NCBI GenBank assembly: GCA_030812955.1
Contig: JAUSTR010000023.1
Span: 1-33,569 of the forward strand
Length of the DNA: 33,569 nucleotides
Direction of reading: 5' to 3'
DNA from: Bacillus alveayuensis
GTDB lineage: Bacteria > Bacillota > Bacilli > Bacillales > Aeribacillaceae
The notes below the pieces were generated by a model. The model did not search any database and was not told the DNA's origin. It saw nothing but the letters and a program-made list of their open reading frames with translations. The position numbers were made by a program, and so were the translations under genes. This document shows, in pieces, positions 23,046 through 32,353 of this stretch (position 1 is the first letter of the stretch; the number at the start of each line of letters is the position of its first letter).

Positions 23046-23843
23046 ATGATTTTCAAAAGAGAGTTTAAGCGAAATTTAAAATCATTGATCATATGGAGCA
23101 TCGTACTCACTGGTCTTATTTTATTGACATTAAGTATTTTTCCTCAATTTGCAGAGCAGCAAAAATCGATGGAAAAGCTGCTTGAGGTTTATCCGGATTC
23201 AATTAAAAAAGCGTTTGGCATGAATCAATTAAACATGGGAGACTTGCTTGGTTTTTACGGCGTCGAAATCTATATAATGACAACCCTTTTAGGAAGTATT
23301 TACGCAGCCATTCTTGCGTCTAATATCTTGGCAAAGGAAGAAAATGAAAAAACGATAGAATTTTTGCTTTCAAAGCCCATTACAAGAAGCCAAATTGTAA
23401 CAGAAAAGCTTTTAGCCGTTTTCGTAAATGTATTGATTTTGAATGGGGTTTCGACGATTGCAAGCTTAATTGGATTTCAATTTGAAAAAGACCCTGATGT
23501 TCCGACAGAGCCATTTAGTTTACTGATCGTTGCAACAATTTTGCTTCATTTGACATTTGCTGCGATTTCATTTATGTTGTCATCAATCTTGAGAAAAACG
23601 AGAAGCATCCTTCCCATCTCACTTGGGATTGTCCTAGCTGCCTACTTTATGAATGTATTGGCAGGGATATCGGAAGACTTAGAATTCCTTAAATATTTTA
23701 GTCCGTTTAAATATGTGGATGCTGCCCAAATTATTCAAGATAACGAGCTTAAGTCCCTCTATATCTTTATTATGGCTTCCGTCATTTTAATTAGTATTAT
23801 AACTTCTTATATTGTATACAGAAAGAAAGATTTGGCAGTGTGA
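23046..23843 (+). CDS. ABC-2-type permease subunit
   Basis: A membrane protein of 265 residues with about six transmembrane helices: one near the N-terminus (SLIIWSIVLTGLILLTLSIF), then a large extracytoplasmic loop and helices near TTLLGSIYAAILASNIL, ILNGVSTIASLIGF, LLIVATILLHLTF, ILPISLGIVLAAYFMNVL and the C-terminus (YIFIMASVILISIITSYIVY). EENEKTIEFLLSKPITRSQI is the cytoplasmic coupling motif of ABC-2 permeases. GAGAGGG favours ATG 23046 over the in-frame GTG 23028. It works as the channel of the exporter encoded with the upstream ATPase. Confidence 0.88.
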   Translation: MIFKREFKRNLKSLIIWSIVLTGLILLTLSIFPQFAEQQKSMEKLLEVYPDSIKKAFGMNQLNMGDLLGFYGVEIYIMTTLLGSIYAAILASNILAKEENEKTIEFLLSKPITRSQIVTEKLLAVFVNVLILNGVSTIASLIGFQFEKDPDVPTEPFSLLIVATILLHLTFAAISFMLSSILRKTRSILPISLGIVLAAYFMNVLAGISEDLEFLKYFSPFKYVDAAQIIQDNELKSLYIFIMASVILISIITSYIVYRKKDLAV

Positions 23844-23866
23844 TATAAAAATAAGAGGTGTTGCAA

Positions 23867-24523
23867 TTGTATTCAGCTTTTGAAAAGCAGCCACAAGAAA
23901 AAAAAGACCTGATAATCAAAGTGTCCATTGACGAATTTGTGAAAAATGGTTATGAAAAAGCCTCTACAGATGTCATAACGAGTCGGGCTGGAATTTCCAA
24001 AGGGATCCTTTTCCATTATTTTAAGAGCAAGAAAAACCTATACCTTTATTTAGTGAATTATGTGAAGGATCTTTTAACGGAAAAAACAATGGATGAGTTA
24101 AGGAAAATTCAATCTGATGATTTTTTTGAAAGGATTCAAGAAATCGTACTGGCAAAACAACGAGTAACGGCTCTATATTTCCAAGAAACTCAGTTTATCG
24201 CAGATGCCTTTACAAATCCACCTGTGGCGGTAAAGAAGGAAATGGAAGAAATAATAAAGAAACACAACGAAACTTATCAAGAAGATTTCATGCTGGAGCA
24301 TGTTTATATTAAAGATCTTATCCACACGGAAAAACTAAGAGATGATATTTCGGTTGATACCGTTATCCGCATGACGATGTTTATCGTTGAACAGCTATCT
24401 AATAAATATTTTGTTCTATACAAAAATAAGCAATTTGATCTCAAAGATCATACGGAGCCTTTGATAAGAGAACTAAATGATTATCTGAAGATTGTGAAGT
24501 ATGGAATTTATAAACAAGAATAA
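23867..24523 (+). CDS. TetR-family transcriptional regulator
   Basis: This roughly 218-residue regulator has an N-terminal TetR DNA-binding domain (about 8-55: KVSIDEFVKNGYEKASTDVI, SRAGISKGILFHYFKSKKNL) and a helical ligand domain with a variable middle. TTG 23867 behind AAGAGGTG gives the best spacing; in-frame GTG 23858 overlaps the ribosome site. As the last gene of the operon, it very likely represses the operon through the palindrome at 22109-22124 and releases it when the exported compound binds. Confidence 0.88.
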   Translation: MYSAFEKQPQEKKDLIIKVSIDEFVKNGYEKASTDVITSRAGISKGILFHYFKSKKNLYLYLVNYVKDLLTEKTMDELRKIQSDDFFERIQEIVLAKQRVTALYFQETQFIADAFTNPPVAVKKEMEEIIKKHNETYQEDFMLEHVYIKDLIHTEKLRDDISVDTVIRMTMFIVEQLSNKYFVLYKNKQFDLKDHTEPLIRELNDYLKIVKYGIYKQE

Positions 24524-24534
24524 ATCTCCTTGTC

Positions 24535-24562
24535 CCCGCGGCAAGTAGCTGCGGGATTTTTA
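24535..24562 (+). terminator. Terminator of the ABC-TetR operon
   Basis: CCCGCGGC (24535-24542) pairs with GCTGCGGG (24548-24555) with one G-U pair and a five-base loop, followed by ATTTTTA. It lies 12 bases after the regulator stop. The remaining gap to 24812 holds no supported gene. Confidence 0.85.
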
Positions 24563-24812
24563 TATATTTGTAGTAGTAGAAGAAGTTGCTCGAAAACAAA
24601 AAAGAATGAATGAAACGATTACATTCTAGCAGTTTATCCTTATTTATTTTATAAATACAAGTTGCATAAGTCATTATCATTATAACTCGTTTCGCCTCAT
24701 AACTAGTGACACAAGAGTGCGTCTAGGAAAGCCATCGATTATCCGCACGATATTCTTTTTTTTCTTTTGGAAAAGTAACTTGCAATATTTCATGCAATAT
24801 TTTCTCCCATAT

Positions 24813-24844
24813 AAAAAACTGCACCTGAATTGGTGCAGTTTTTT
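24813..24844 (-). terminator. Terminator of the AbgT transporter gene
   Basis: AAAAAACTGCACC (24813-24825) and GGTGCAGTTTTTT (24832-24844) form a perfect 13-bp stem with a six-base loop, ending seven bases past the minus-strand gene. The A-run becomes the U-tract in the minus direction. Confidence 0.88.
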
Positions 24845-24850
24845 ATATGA

Positions 24851-26383
24851 TCATTGATAATAGATCGGAGCATTCGGCCCAAGGGGTAGACCTAATAACA
24901 TCCAGAGGATTAAAACGATCACCCACACTATGGAAAAGGCAATGGTATAAGGGAGCATTGTCGATACTAATGTTCCAATCCCTACTCGTTTATCATACTT
25001 TTGAGCAAAAGCGATCACAATAGCGAAATATGGCATTAATGGTGAAATAATATTCGTCGTTGAATCCGCAATGCGGTATAACGTTTGCGTAAATTCAGGC
25101 GAATAGCCAAAATTCATCATGATCGGAACGAATACAGGTGCCATAATCGCCCATTTTGCAGATGCGCTTCCGATAAATAAGTTAATAAACCCAGTGACAA
25201 CCATGAACGCAATCACCAAAGGAATCCCAGTTAATCCAATGTTTTCTAAAAAGTCAGCACCGGCTATGGCTAAAATTTTCCCGATATTTGTATGGTTAAA
25301 GTAAGCGACAAATTGACCAGCAGCAAAAGCTAATACAATGTACATTCCCATTGTCGCCATCGTATCTCCTAATTGATTCGCTACATCTTTATCACTTTTA
25401 ACTTTCTTTGTGACTATGCCATATACAAGTCCAGGGATAAAAAAGAAAATTAATAATACTGGAACTAAATTTTTTAAAAACGGAGAGTCAATAAACTTCC
25501 CGTCTCCTCCAAGTGGTCCAAACCCTGGTATAGCTAACATCACTAAGAATACAGAAGTAATGATGATTGAAATAAATGCCGCCCATAACCCTTTCTTTTC
25601 AATTGGATTTAAGTACTCGACATCTTCTTTCAAGCCGCCTTCATATTTACCTAAACGAGGTTCAATAATTTTTTCTGTTACAAGTGTCCCAACAATCGTC
25701 AATATGAAAACCGAAACGATCATAAAATAGTAGTTCATCGCATAGTTCATTTGTTCTGCATATGCTGGATCGATAATTTTGGCTGATTCAATCGTTAGTC
25801 CTCCTAAGAGTGGGTCTAAGGACGTTAACAGAAGGTTTGCACTAAACCCTCCAGAAACACCGGCAAATGCCGCAGCTAAGCCCGCTAACGGATGACGTCC
25901 AAGACCAGCAAATAAGACAGCCCCTAAAGGAGTTAACACAACATAGCCTGCATCAGCGGCCATACTGGACATCACACCGCCAAAGACAAGTGCAGCTGTA
26001 ATTAACTGTTTCGGTACAGATGTTACAAGAGCTCTTAACGCTGTACTAATGAGTCCAGAACGTTCTGCAAGACCAATCCCTAGCATCGTTACTAATACAG
26101 TTCCTAATGGATGGAAATCAGTAAAGTTTGAAACGGCACTTTCAAACATATACTGTATTCCTTCTTTACTTAATAGATTAAACACTTCAAGTTTTCCTGT
26201 TTCAGAAGTTGGATCCTCTACTGAAACTCCTAACATCGATAATATGGCAGAAGATAGAACGACGAATCCTGCACAAATGAAAAATAATGTGATTGGATGT
26301 GGAAGTTTATTTCCAATACGCTCAATCCAATCTAATGAGCGCATGACAAAAGCATTCTTTGTGGCTTTCCTGCCTTCAGTCAT
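24851..26383 (-). CDS. AbgT-family transporter
   Basis: This 510-residue membrane protein belongs to the AbgT family, whose members take up p-aminobenzoyl-glutamate or export sulfonamide-like antimetabolites. The N-terminus (SLDWIERIGNKLPHPITLFF) and the repeated hairpin segments (AADAGYVVLTPLGAVLFAGL, GGFSANLLL, GSASAKWAIMAPVFVPIM, then YRIADSTTNIISPLMPYFA) are the family hallmarks. I count about 12 hydrophobic segments plus two re-entrant hairpins. GGAGGAGC lies five bases before the ATG. It stands as a single gene with its own terminator. Substrate direction (import or efflux) is open. Confidence 0.92.
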   Translation of the reverse strand: MTEGRKATKNAFVMRSLDWIERIGNKLPHPITLFFICAGFVVLSSAILSMLGVSVEDPTSETGKLEVFNLLSKEGIQYMFESAVSNFTDFHPLGTVLVTMLGIGLAERSGLISTALRALVTSVPKQLITAALVFGGVMSSMAADAGYVVLTPLGAVLFAGLGRHPLAGLAAAFAGVSGGFSANLLLTSLDPLLGGLTIESAKIIDPAYAEQMNYAMNYYFMIVSVFILTIVGTLVTEKIIEPRLGKYEGGLKEDVEYLNPIEKKGLWAAFISIIITSVFLVMLAIPGFGPLGGDGKFIDSPFLKNLVPVLLIFFFIPGLVYGIVTKKVKSDKDVANQLGDTMATMGMYIVLAFAAGQFVAYFNHTNIGKILAIAGADFLENIGLTGIPLVIAFMVVTGFINLFIGSASAKWAIMAPVFVPIMMNFGYSPEFTQTLYRIADSTTNIISPLMPYFAIVIAFAQKYDKRVGIGTLVSTMLPYTIAFSIVWVIVLILWMLLGLPLGPNAPIYYQ

Positions 26384-26550
26384 TTTGCTCCTCCTTTTTT
26401 CAAAAATTATTTTAAAAATAAAAAAATACTAGTAAAAATTATAATGAAAAAGATAAAAATAAAAAGGTTTACGAAAAAATACAGAAAAGAGCATTTTTTA
26501 ATTATTTTAAAATAATTCATAACAAAAGAAGTAATTTAGGGGATGATAAG

Positions 26551-27837
26551 TTAAAGACCTTTTCCTACTTCAGCTACCTCTTTTAGAGAAATTTCATTTG
26601 GTTTTGGTACAAATAGAAGAGCCATAATTCCAACAATAAATAATATGACTAAGCTAAAAACACCCATTTTCGAATTTCCAGTCATTTGAGCAGTAAAACC
26701 AACTAAGAGCGGCCCCATTATGGAAGCAAACTTTCCAAAAATATTATAAAAACCAAAAAATTCATTGGCATTTTTCTTTGGCACGAGTTTTGCATAATAA
26801 GATCGACTCAATGCTTGAATCCCACCCTGTGATGAAGCGACAAGCATAGCTAAAATCCAGAAGTCAATGGTTGTTTCTAAGAAATAAGCATAAATACATA
26901 CGATAATATAAATGATAATTCCTACATAAAGCATGTTCTTTTCCGTAAATTTCTCCGCTAATCTTCCATATAAAATAGCAAAAGGAGCAGCCACAACTTG
27001 CGTTACAAATAAAATGATTAAGAGGTCTGTCGATCCAATTCCTAAATCAGTACCATACGCTGTAGACATCGAAATAATCGTTCCAACTCCATCAATATAG
27101 AAGAAATAGGCGAGTAAGAATAAAAAGAGAGGACGGTATTTTTTAATTTCTATTATCGTTTTACCAAGACGTTTAAAGCTATTAACGACTAGTATTGCTT
27201 CACGTTCAATATAGTGAAATTGATGAACATTTTTCAAAAGTGGTATCGTGAATAAAAGCCACCATAAAGCAGTGATGAGAAAGGCGATTTTACTAGCAAT
27301 GGTGGTTGAGAACGGCAATAATTCAATTTGAGACAAAATGATAATCGCGATACTGATGATAAAAGGAATCGTACTTCCGATATAACCTAATCCAAAGCCA
27401 AAGGCTGAAACTCGATTCATACGTTTTTCATCGGAAACATCAACAAGAAAGGCATCATAAAACACATTCGCACCAGCTGATCCGACAGTCGCAATGGTAT
27501 AACACATGAGTAAAAGGAGCCATTGATCACTTGGAATAAAAGCTAGTAATCCAGTTGCTGAAACTCCTAAAATAAAGAAAAAAGTAAAGAATTTTTTCTT
27601 ATAGCCTTGATAGTCAGCGATTGTTCCTAAAATAGGGCTTATCATCGCTAATATAAACGTAGCAATCGCTATTGTATAGCCTAAATAAGCCGTAGAGTTA
27701 GCGGCACTCACCCCAGCATTTGTAGCGGCCGCTTTATAAAATAAAGGGAGTACAGCGGTTGTGATAATAATCGAGTAAGCAGAGTTTGCCCAATCATAGA
27801 AAATCCAACTCTTTTCCTCTTTCGAAAAACCTTTCAT
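26551..27837 (-). CDS. MFS transporter, Atg22/UMF1-like family
   Basis: This 428-residue, 12-helix transporter carries the diagnostic start KSWIFYDWANSAYSIIITTA of the UMF1 (Atg22-like) branch of the major facilitator superfamily, plus DAFLVDVSDEKRMNRVSAFG and SRSYYAKLVPKKNANEFFGF. Eukaryotic members export amino acids from vacuoles; bacterial substrates are mostly unknown. GGGAGG precedes the start at 27837. A perfect inverted repeat 14-55 bases upstream of the start (27851-27892) may control it. No clear terminator is seen before 26520. Confidence 0.9.
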   Translation of the reverse strand: MKGFSKEEKSWIFYDWANSAYSIIITTAVLPLFYKAAATNAGVSAANSTAYLGYTIAIATFILAMISPILGTIADYQGYKKKFFTFFFILGVSATGLLAFIPSDQWLLLLMCYTIATVGSAGANVFYDAFLVDVSDEKRMNRVSAFGFGLGYIGSTIPFIISIAIIILSQIELLPFSTTIASKIAFLITALWWLLFTIPLLKNVHQFHYIEREAILVVNSFKRLGKTIIEIKKYRPLFLFLLAYFFYIDGVGTIISMSTAYGTDLGIGSTDLLIILFVTQVVAAPFAILYGRLAEKFTEKNMLYVGIIIYIIVCIYAYFLETTIDFWILAMLVASSQGGIQALSRSYYAKLVPKKNANEFFGFYNIFGKFASIMGPLLVGFTAQMTGNSKMGVFSLVILFIVGIMALLFVPKPNEISLKEVAEVGKGL

Positions 27838-27850
27838 GAGACGACCTCCC

Positions 27851-27892
27851 TTGTAAACTGTACTTTCATTTTACTAAAAAAGCAGTTTACAA
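27851..27892. promoter_or_regulatory. 10-bp-arm inverted repeat upstream of the MFS gene
   Basis: TTGTAAACTG (27851-27860) and CAGTTTACAA (27883-27892) are perfect arms with a 22-base loop. The spot is between the phosphodiesterase stop and the MFS start. It could terminate the phosphodiesterase transcript (a T-run lies inside the loop, not after the stem) or be an operator for the MFS gene. Confidence 0.45.
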
Positions 27893-27922
27893 AATGAATA
27901 ATAGGAAAATTTTACGTATTTT

Positions 27923-29230
27923 TTACATTTTTAATAATTCCTCGATAATCTTTCCATCCGTTTTCCCTAATTCAAGACCAAGTAAACGCGCAAACGTTGG
28001 TCCCTCATCAACAAGACGCATTGATGGGATGACGACATTGGGGCGAATTCCTTTACCGGTAGCCATAAAAACCGTTTGGTAATCATCTTTTTTAGGAGAG
28101 TACCCGTGGCTCGCAAACGTATAGCGTCTTTCTTTCACATCATTTGCCGTAATGTTATCGATGTATTCACCATCAAAATATTCTTTGAAATAATAGCCTT
28201 TTTGCGCTTCAATCATGAGAAATGCATTCCCATCAGCACCCATTTGAAAAGCTTCTTCACCTGAAATTACCCGCTTGATTCCGTTATTTTCATCTTGAAC
28301 TACATAGTCAAAAAGCTCTTGAACCATTCTTTTAGTTTCTGAATCGGTCTCATCTTTTACATAAATATAAGCGGATCCATCACAGCTTTTACAATAAGCC
28401 TTCCAATCTATTACTTTTCCTTTTGGATTAACGTAAATAAGTCCACGCTCTTTCAGTAAGACATTTGGCTTAATGGCTTTGGAATGATCGAGTTGACTAT
28501 GGTCTCCAAGCGCCACAATCGTTGATTTTTCATAAATACCAGTTTCCTTTAATGCATCGATTATGCGACCTAGCCTATTGTCGTGACGTAAAATAGCAGA
28601 AGCGGCTTCCTTTGAAGAAAAACCGTGATAATGCCTCTGTGTATCTAAGTCAACAAAATGAACAAGTAATAAATCTGGCTTTTTTGTTTTCATCGTATGA
28701 ACCGTCGATTCCAGGACAAAATCATCAAGCTCTGGCTGACTTAATCCTTTTCGAATGTGGCCAAAACGAACATTCATTTCGAGTTGGTAAAAAAAGCTAC
28801 CATTCCATAAAGATACTGGGATTTGATGGTGCCAAGGACGGTTTGCAAAAATTTCGGGCATATGATAATCGATTTTCGCTCTAGCTGTGACAGGCCATAA
28901 TAATGCGGCCGTTTTCATTCCTTGTTTTTTTGCTTCATCATAAAGAGTTGTACCTTTAATATTTTTGCGGTGCCAATACCAATCTGGGGAGTGCATACCA
29001 GGCTGAAGAAATGTGTTATTGATAACACCGTGGCGATTTGGAAAGTTACCTGTAACAATCGACGTGTGACAAGGATAGGTAAGAGAAGGATAAATCGTTT
29101 CGACATTTTCACAGTAAGATCCGTTCTCTAGAAGTTCATTAAAATGAGGAAGTTCCTTTAACATTGGAAAGTCTAAAGAGGAAAGACAATCAAACGAAAT
29201 CACAATCAAATGGTCTGTAAGCCGTTTCAT
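27923..29230 (-). CDS. Type I phosphodiesterase/nucleotide pyrophosphatase (alkaline phosphatase superfamily)
   Basis: A metal-dependent hydrolase of the ectonucleotide pyrophosphatase/phosphodiesterase group. I choose the second of two adjacent ATGs (29230), five bases after TTTGGAGG; a longer reading to 29269 has no ribosome site. Motifs in the 435-residue protein are ISFDCLS (metal Asp14), YPSLTYPCHTSIVTG with the likely nucleophile Thr51, NRHGVINN, HFVDLDTQRHYHGF, GDHSQLDHS and SHGYSP, which supply the two zinc sites. No signal peptide is seen, so it is probably cytoplasmic. The natural substrate is unknown; a phosphodiester or nucleotide is expected. Confidence 0.88.
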   Translation of the reverse strand: MKRLTDHLIVISFDCLSSLDFPMLKELPHFNELLENGSYCENVETIYPSLTYPCHTSIVTGNFPNRHGVINNTFLQPGMHSPDWYWHRKNIKGTTLYDEAKKQGMKTAALLWPVTARAKIDYHMPEIFANRPWHHQIPVSLWNGSFFYQLEMNVRFGHIRKGLSQPELDDFVLESTVHTMKTKKPDLLLVHFVDLDTQRHYHGFSSKEAASAILRHDNRLGRIIDALKETGIYEKSTIVALGDHSQLDHSKAIKPNVLLKERGLIYVNPKGKVIDWKAYCKSCDGSAYIYVKDETDSETKRMVQELFDYVVQDENNGIKRVISGEEAFQMGADGNAFLMIEAQKGYYFKEYFDGEYIDNITANDVKERRYTFASHGYSPKKDDYQTVFMATGKGIRPNVVIPSMRLVDEGPTFARLLGLELGKTDGKIIEELLKM

Positions 29231-29444
29231 CATAACCTCCAAAGAATGATAATTAGAGCTTTTAAACATTATCTATACTTTAATCATATAACAGATATAT
29301 GGACATGGATAGAGAAAAGTTTAAAGAAGAACTATTATAGAATGCGAGAGATTAAGTATTTATGCAATATATTTTTAGTTCCTAACTGTAGTTGAGCAAT
29401 TCTGATTACAATAATTACAAATAAAAAAACAAACAGGTTACCCC

Positions 29445-29666
29445 TTATGTCACGTGGAGCTGTTTTTTCACAGAATCAATGGGAATATTTTGTTTCACCG
29501 CATGGTAAATGAACTCCACGAGGCTATGTCCTTTTCTCTTACGCAGGAGATCGAGCACATCCGAAAAATTGCTGTTGGATTCGAACATACTATACACATA
29601 AGCAAGTTGTACAAAAATCCAATACCGTTTCATTACTTGACGTTCGCGAACACGGAATCCATAGCT
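29445..29666 (-). mobile_element. C-terminal fragment of a DDE transposase
   Basis: The minus-strand frame reads SYGFRVRERQVMKRYWIFVQ, then LAYVYSMFESNSNFSDVL, LRKRKGHSLVEFIYHA and ends KQNIPIDSVKKQLHVT. This is the tail of an IS4/IS701-like transposase as I recall it, about 74 codons, preceded by a stop (29667-29669). The catalytic core is absent. A 62-codon reading from an internal ATG has no ribosome site and is not a gene in its own right. The 52-bp repeat array begins only 12 bases beyond the break, so the array may mark the breakpoint. Confidence 0.7.
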
Positions 29667-29678
29667 TCAGGGGGAGAT

Positions 29679-29872
29679 GAAGTCCAAAAAGAAGCAAATG
29701 TAGATGATGAATGTCCGTCATGAGGCTTTTGAAGGACAAAAATAAGATAGAAAGCATAAGAAGTGTCCTTCATTGGATTAATGAAGGACATAATGAAGAT
29801 AGAAAACATAAGAAAGGTCCTTCATAGGACTAATGAAGGACATAAATAAGATAGGAAACAAGAGAAATGACC
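29679..29872. repeat. Array of four units with 52-bp period (copy 2)
   Basis: Units start at 29679 (GAAGTCC), 29731, 29783 and 29835 (all GAAGGAC), exactly 52 bases apart. The consensus is GAAGGACATAA, then AAGATAGAAAACATAAGAAA, then GGTCCTTCATAGGACTAAT. The end of each unit and the start of the next form a hairpin, for example GTCCTTCATT-ggat-TAATGAAGGAC across 29783. The first unit matches the 8501 unit of the other array across its length with few differences. No open frame covers it. Confidence 0.85.
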
Positions 29873-29904
29873 AAACGTTGTGAAAAATTTGTGGATTCCT
29901 TGAT

Positions 29905-29995
29905 GATGTGCTAATCTACTCATGAGACATGAAACTCCTTGTAGGTAGTTGGTAGCACATCTATTCTAACCAAGGAGTTGGATTCCTCTCTCCTT
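29905..29995. other. Interleaved inverted repeats, possible RNA pseudoknot and T-run
   Basis: GATGTGCTA (29905-29913) pairs with TAGCACATC (29953-29961), while AACTCCTTG (29933-29941) pairs with CAAGGAGTT (29971-29979). The two 9-bp stems cross each other, as in an H-type pseudoknot. CCTCTCTCCTTTTTTG follows (29984-29999), and GGATTCCT occurs both before (29893) and after (29980) the structure. No gene overlaps it. It may be a small structured RNA with its own terminator, or the end of an insertion element. Confidence 0.45.
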
Positions 29996-30093
29996 TTTTG
30001 TTTGGATGTAAATTTATGTTAGGGAATTTGCTCATCTACATTTATTTTTTAAAATTTATTGAGAATAAATCTAAAATTAGGTGAAATGAAAAA

Positions 30094-30399
30094 ATGGTAA
30101 TTAATAATAATGTTTTTGAAGAATTTTTTGATATTAACAAGTATATTCCTCAAACGTTGGATTTAATTACTTGTAATGATGGTTCAGTGTTTTATCTGAC
30201 AAATGGTAAACTATTGGGACCCACAGCATGGGTGTTGAAAGGTGCCACAATTGATTCTTCAAAAGTTTATTTGAAATATCAAGGATTCACATAAAAACAT
30301 GTTACTAATGAGATTCATGAAAAACATCAAATAATAAAGGTTGAAAATGGTTTTTGGAAAGTTGTGAGACGAATTATTAAAACAAACTTAAACATATAA
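30094..30399 (+). pseudogene. Small unknown gene interrupted by a nonsense codon
   Basis: From ATG 30094 a 66-codon frame reads VINNNVFEEFFDINKYIPQT, then LITCNDGSVFYLTNGKLLGP and ends QGFT at a TAA (30292-30294). The same frame continues after that stop as KHVTNEIHEKHQIIKVENGF, then WKVVRRIIKTNLNI, to a second TAA at 30397-30399. A 101-residue ancestral protein with an in-frame stop is the simplest reading. No family is recognised and the ribosome site (GGTGAAATG) is weak. The low GC of this stretch differs from the flanking SelO gene, which fits a transferred gene. Confidence 0.5.
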
Positions 30400-30618
30400 C
30401 ATTTTTGGATAAAATCCACTTTTCCAGAGCTGGCTCTAAAAAGATCTTACAGAAGATATTTTTTGAGCATTCTTTGTAGATAATTATTAATAATAACTAA
30501 AAGTAAAAGATATGTTCCATTGAAGTATTTATATGATGATGATTAGGTTTTTCGCTCATTTGTTAATGATATGAAAGTTAAAAAGTTGACAAAGTTTGTC
30601 ACAGAGGAGATGACCATA

Positions 30619-32073
30619 TTGAAAGCAGGATGGAATTTTGATAATAGTTACGCACGTCTACCGGATCGTTTTTTTAGTAAGCTTAATCCTACACCTGTAA
30701 AAGCACCGGAATTGGTTATACTCAATCATGCATTGGCTAAATCTCTCGGTTTAGACGAAGAAGTATTGGAAAGCGAAGAGGGAGTAGAAGTATTTGCCGG
30801 AAATCGTATTCCAGAAGAAGCAACACCGCTAGCCCAAGCCTATGCAGGCCATCAATTCGGTCATTTTACTATGCTTGGAGATGGAAGAGCCATCCTATTA
30901 GGTGAGCAAATCACTCCAAATGGTGAGCGGTTTGATATTCAGCTGAAAGGGTCAGGAAAAACCCCATATTCACGTGGAGGAGATGGGCGTGCTGCATTAG
31001 GTCCGATGCTACGAGAATACATCATTAGTGAAGCGATGCATGCCCTACAAATCCCAACGACACGAAGCCTTGCTGTTGTGACAACAGGTGAGACGATAAT
31101 ACGTGAAAAGGAGCTTCCTGGATCGATTTTAACGCGCGTCGCATCCAGTCATTTGCGTGTTGGAACTTTTCAATATGCCTCGCAGTGGGGAACGCTTGAA
31201 GAATTACAAGCCCTAGCAGACTATGCTTTAGAACGACATTTTCCAAACTTTGTGGAGGCAGGGAATCGTTATCTTTTCTTGCTTGAAGAAGTAATGAAAC
31301 GACAGGCAGAACTGATTGCCAAGTGGCAATTAGTCGGTTTTGTTCATGGGGTTATGAATACAGACAATATGACCATCAGTGGAGAAACCATTGATTATGG
31401 ACCTTGTGCATTCATGGATACGTTTCATTACGAAACAGTATTCAGTTCCATTGATTATCATGGTCGATATGCTTATGGAAATCAACCATATATAGGAAGC
31501 TGGAACTTGGCAAGATTGGCAGAAAGCTTAATACCACTATTACATGAAGATGAAGATCAGGCAATCGAAATGGCAAAAGAGGCCATTACCCAATTTTCAA
31601 AACTGTATTATCACCATTGGCTTGAAGGAATGAGAGCTAAGCTTGGCATTAGTAATGAAGAAGATCAGGATGAAATATTAATTAAAGATCTTCTGAAGAT
31701 GATGCAAAAATATGAAGCAGATTACACGAATACTTTCCGCGCCTTGACATTGGGTCAGTATGAAGGGATGGAACTATTTAACACCAATACATTTAAAGAG
31801 TGGCACGAGAATTGGAAAGAAAGACTAAAGAAGCAGCCCGAATCAGAAGAAACCGTTCAAGAACGTATGTGTAAAAATAATCCAGCCATCATTCCACGAA
31901 ACTACCGTGTTGAAGAAGCACTAGAAGCGGCAGTCGAAAAAGGTGACTACAGTGTCATGGAGAAGTTCCTTCATGTTCTTTCTGACCCTTACGCATACAC
32001 GAAAGATCAAGAAGAATACACGGAACTCCCACCACCATCATGTGAGCCATACCGGACGTTTTGTGGGACGTGA
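30619..32073 (+). CDS. selO: Protein adenylyltransferase SelO (YdiU family)
   Basis: SelO is a pseudokinase-fold enzyme that transfers AMP from ATP to Ser, Thr or Tyr of proteins, linked to redox stress in E. coli. The sequence opens with [16 protein letters not shown] and shows [20 protein letters not shown], the [16 protein letters not shown] nucleotide loop, [11 protein letters not shown] (catalytic loop) and DYGPCAFMD (metal Asp). It ends with a Cys near the C-terminus (TFCGT), in place of the eukaryotic selenocysteine. I prefer TTG 30619 (484 residues) because AGAGGAG lies nine bases upstream; ATG 30610 is too close and ATG 30571 has no site. Length fits the family. Confidence 0.92.
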   Translation: MKAGWNFDNSYARLPDRFFSKLNPTPVKAPELVILNHALAKSLGLDEEVLESEEGVEVFAGNRIPEEATPLAQAYAGHQFGHFTMLGDGRAILLGEQITPNGERFDIQLKGSGKTPYSRGGDGRAALGPMLREYIISEAMHALQIPTTRSLAVVTTGETIIREKELPGSILTRVASSHLRVGTFQYASQWGTLEELQALADYALERHFPNFVEAGNRYLFLLEEVMKRQAELIAKWQLVGFVHGVMNTDNMTISGETIDYGPCAFMDTFHYETVFSSIDYHGRYAYGNQPYIGSWNLARLAESLIPLLHEDEDQAIEMAKEAITQFSKLYYHHWLEGMRAKLGISNEEDQDEILIKDLLKMMQKYEADYTNTFRALTLGQYEGMELFNTNTFKEWHENWKERLKKQPESEETVQERMCKNNPAIIPRNYRVEEALEAAVEKGDYSVMEKFLHVLSDPYAYTKDQEEYTELPPPSCEPYRTFCGT

Positions 32074-32100
32074 CATGAGCCTTTGTAATAAGAAGTCATA

Positions 32101-32133
32101 AATGGGAGTCCTTGATAGGGCTCTCATTTTATA
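32101..32133 (+). terminator. Terminator after selO
   Basis: AATGGGAGTCC (32101-32111) pairs with GGGCTCTCATT (32118-32128) over 11 positions including two G-U pairs, with a six-base loop, followed by TTATAAT. It lies 28 bases after the stop. Confidence 0.7.
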
Positions 32134-32238
32134 ATACGTGTATAAATCATCAAGCTGATTGGCCGATTTCACTCTGTGAAAGTTGAGTTTTTCATAACAT
32201 TCTTGAAAATCAATTAAACCATTAAACTAAAATGTTAT

Positions 32239-32244
32239 TATAAT
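32239..32244 (+). promoter_or_regulatory. Likely -10 box of the response-regulator operon
   Basis: TATAAT at 32239-32244 lies about 110 bases before the response-regulator ATG. The -35 match is poor (TTAAAC at 32214-32219, 19-base spacer). A near palindrome around 32314-32333 (CCTAG-tat-CTAGG core) lies in the leader and may be regulatory. Confidence 0.35.
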
Positions 32245-32353
32245 AAAGAAAAACATTCTCTTATATTTTAACTTCCCTCGAAACCATTTCGTACTAAATA
32301 AGTTTAGAGAAAGACCCTAGTATCTAGGTCAATAGTAAAAAAGGAGTATAACT

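Noticed and set aside
25410-25730. Plus-strand frames inside the AbgT gene
   Set aside because: Complementary shadows of a clear transporter gene.
32060-32075. Selenocysteine at the SelO C-terminus (TGA stop)
   Set aside because: The Cys in TFCGT precedes the TGA, nothing after the TGA resembles the family, and no SECIS-like hairpin directly follows.
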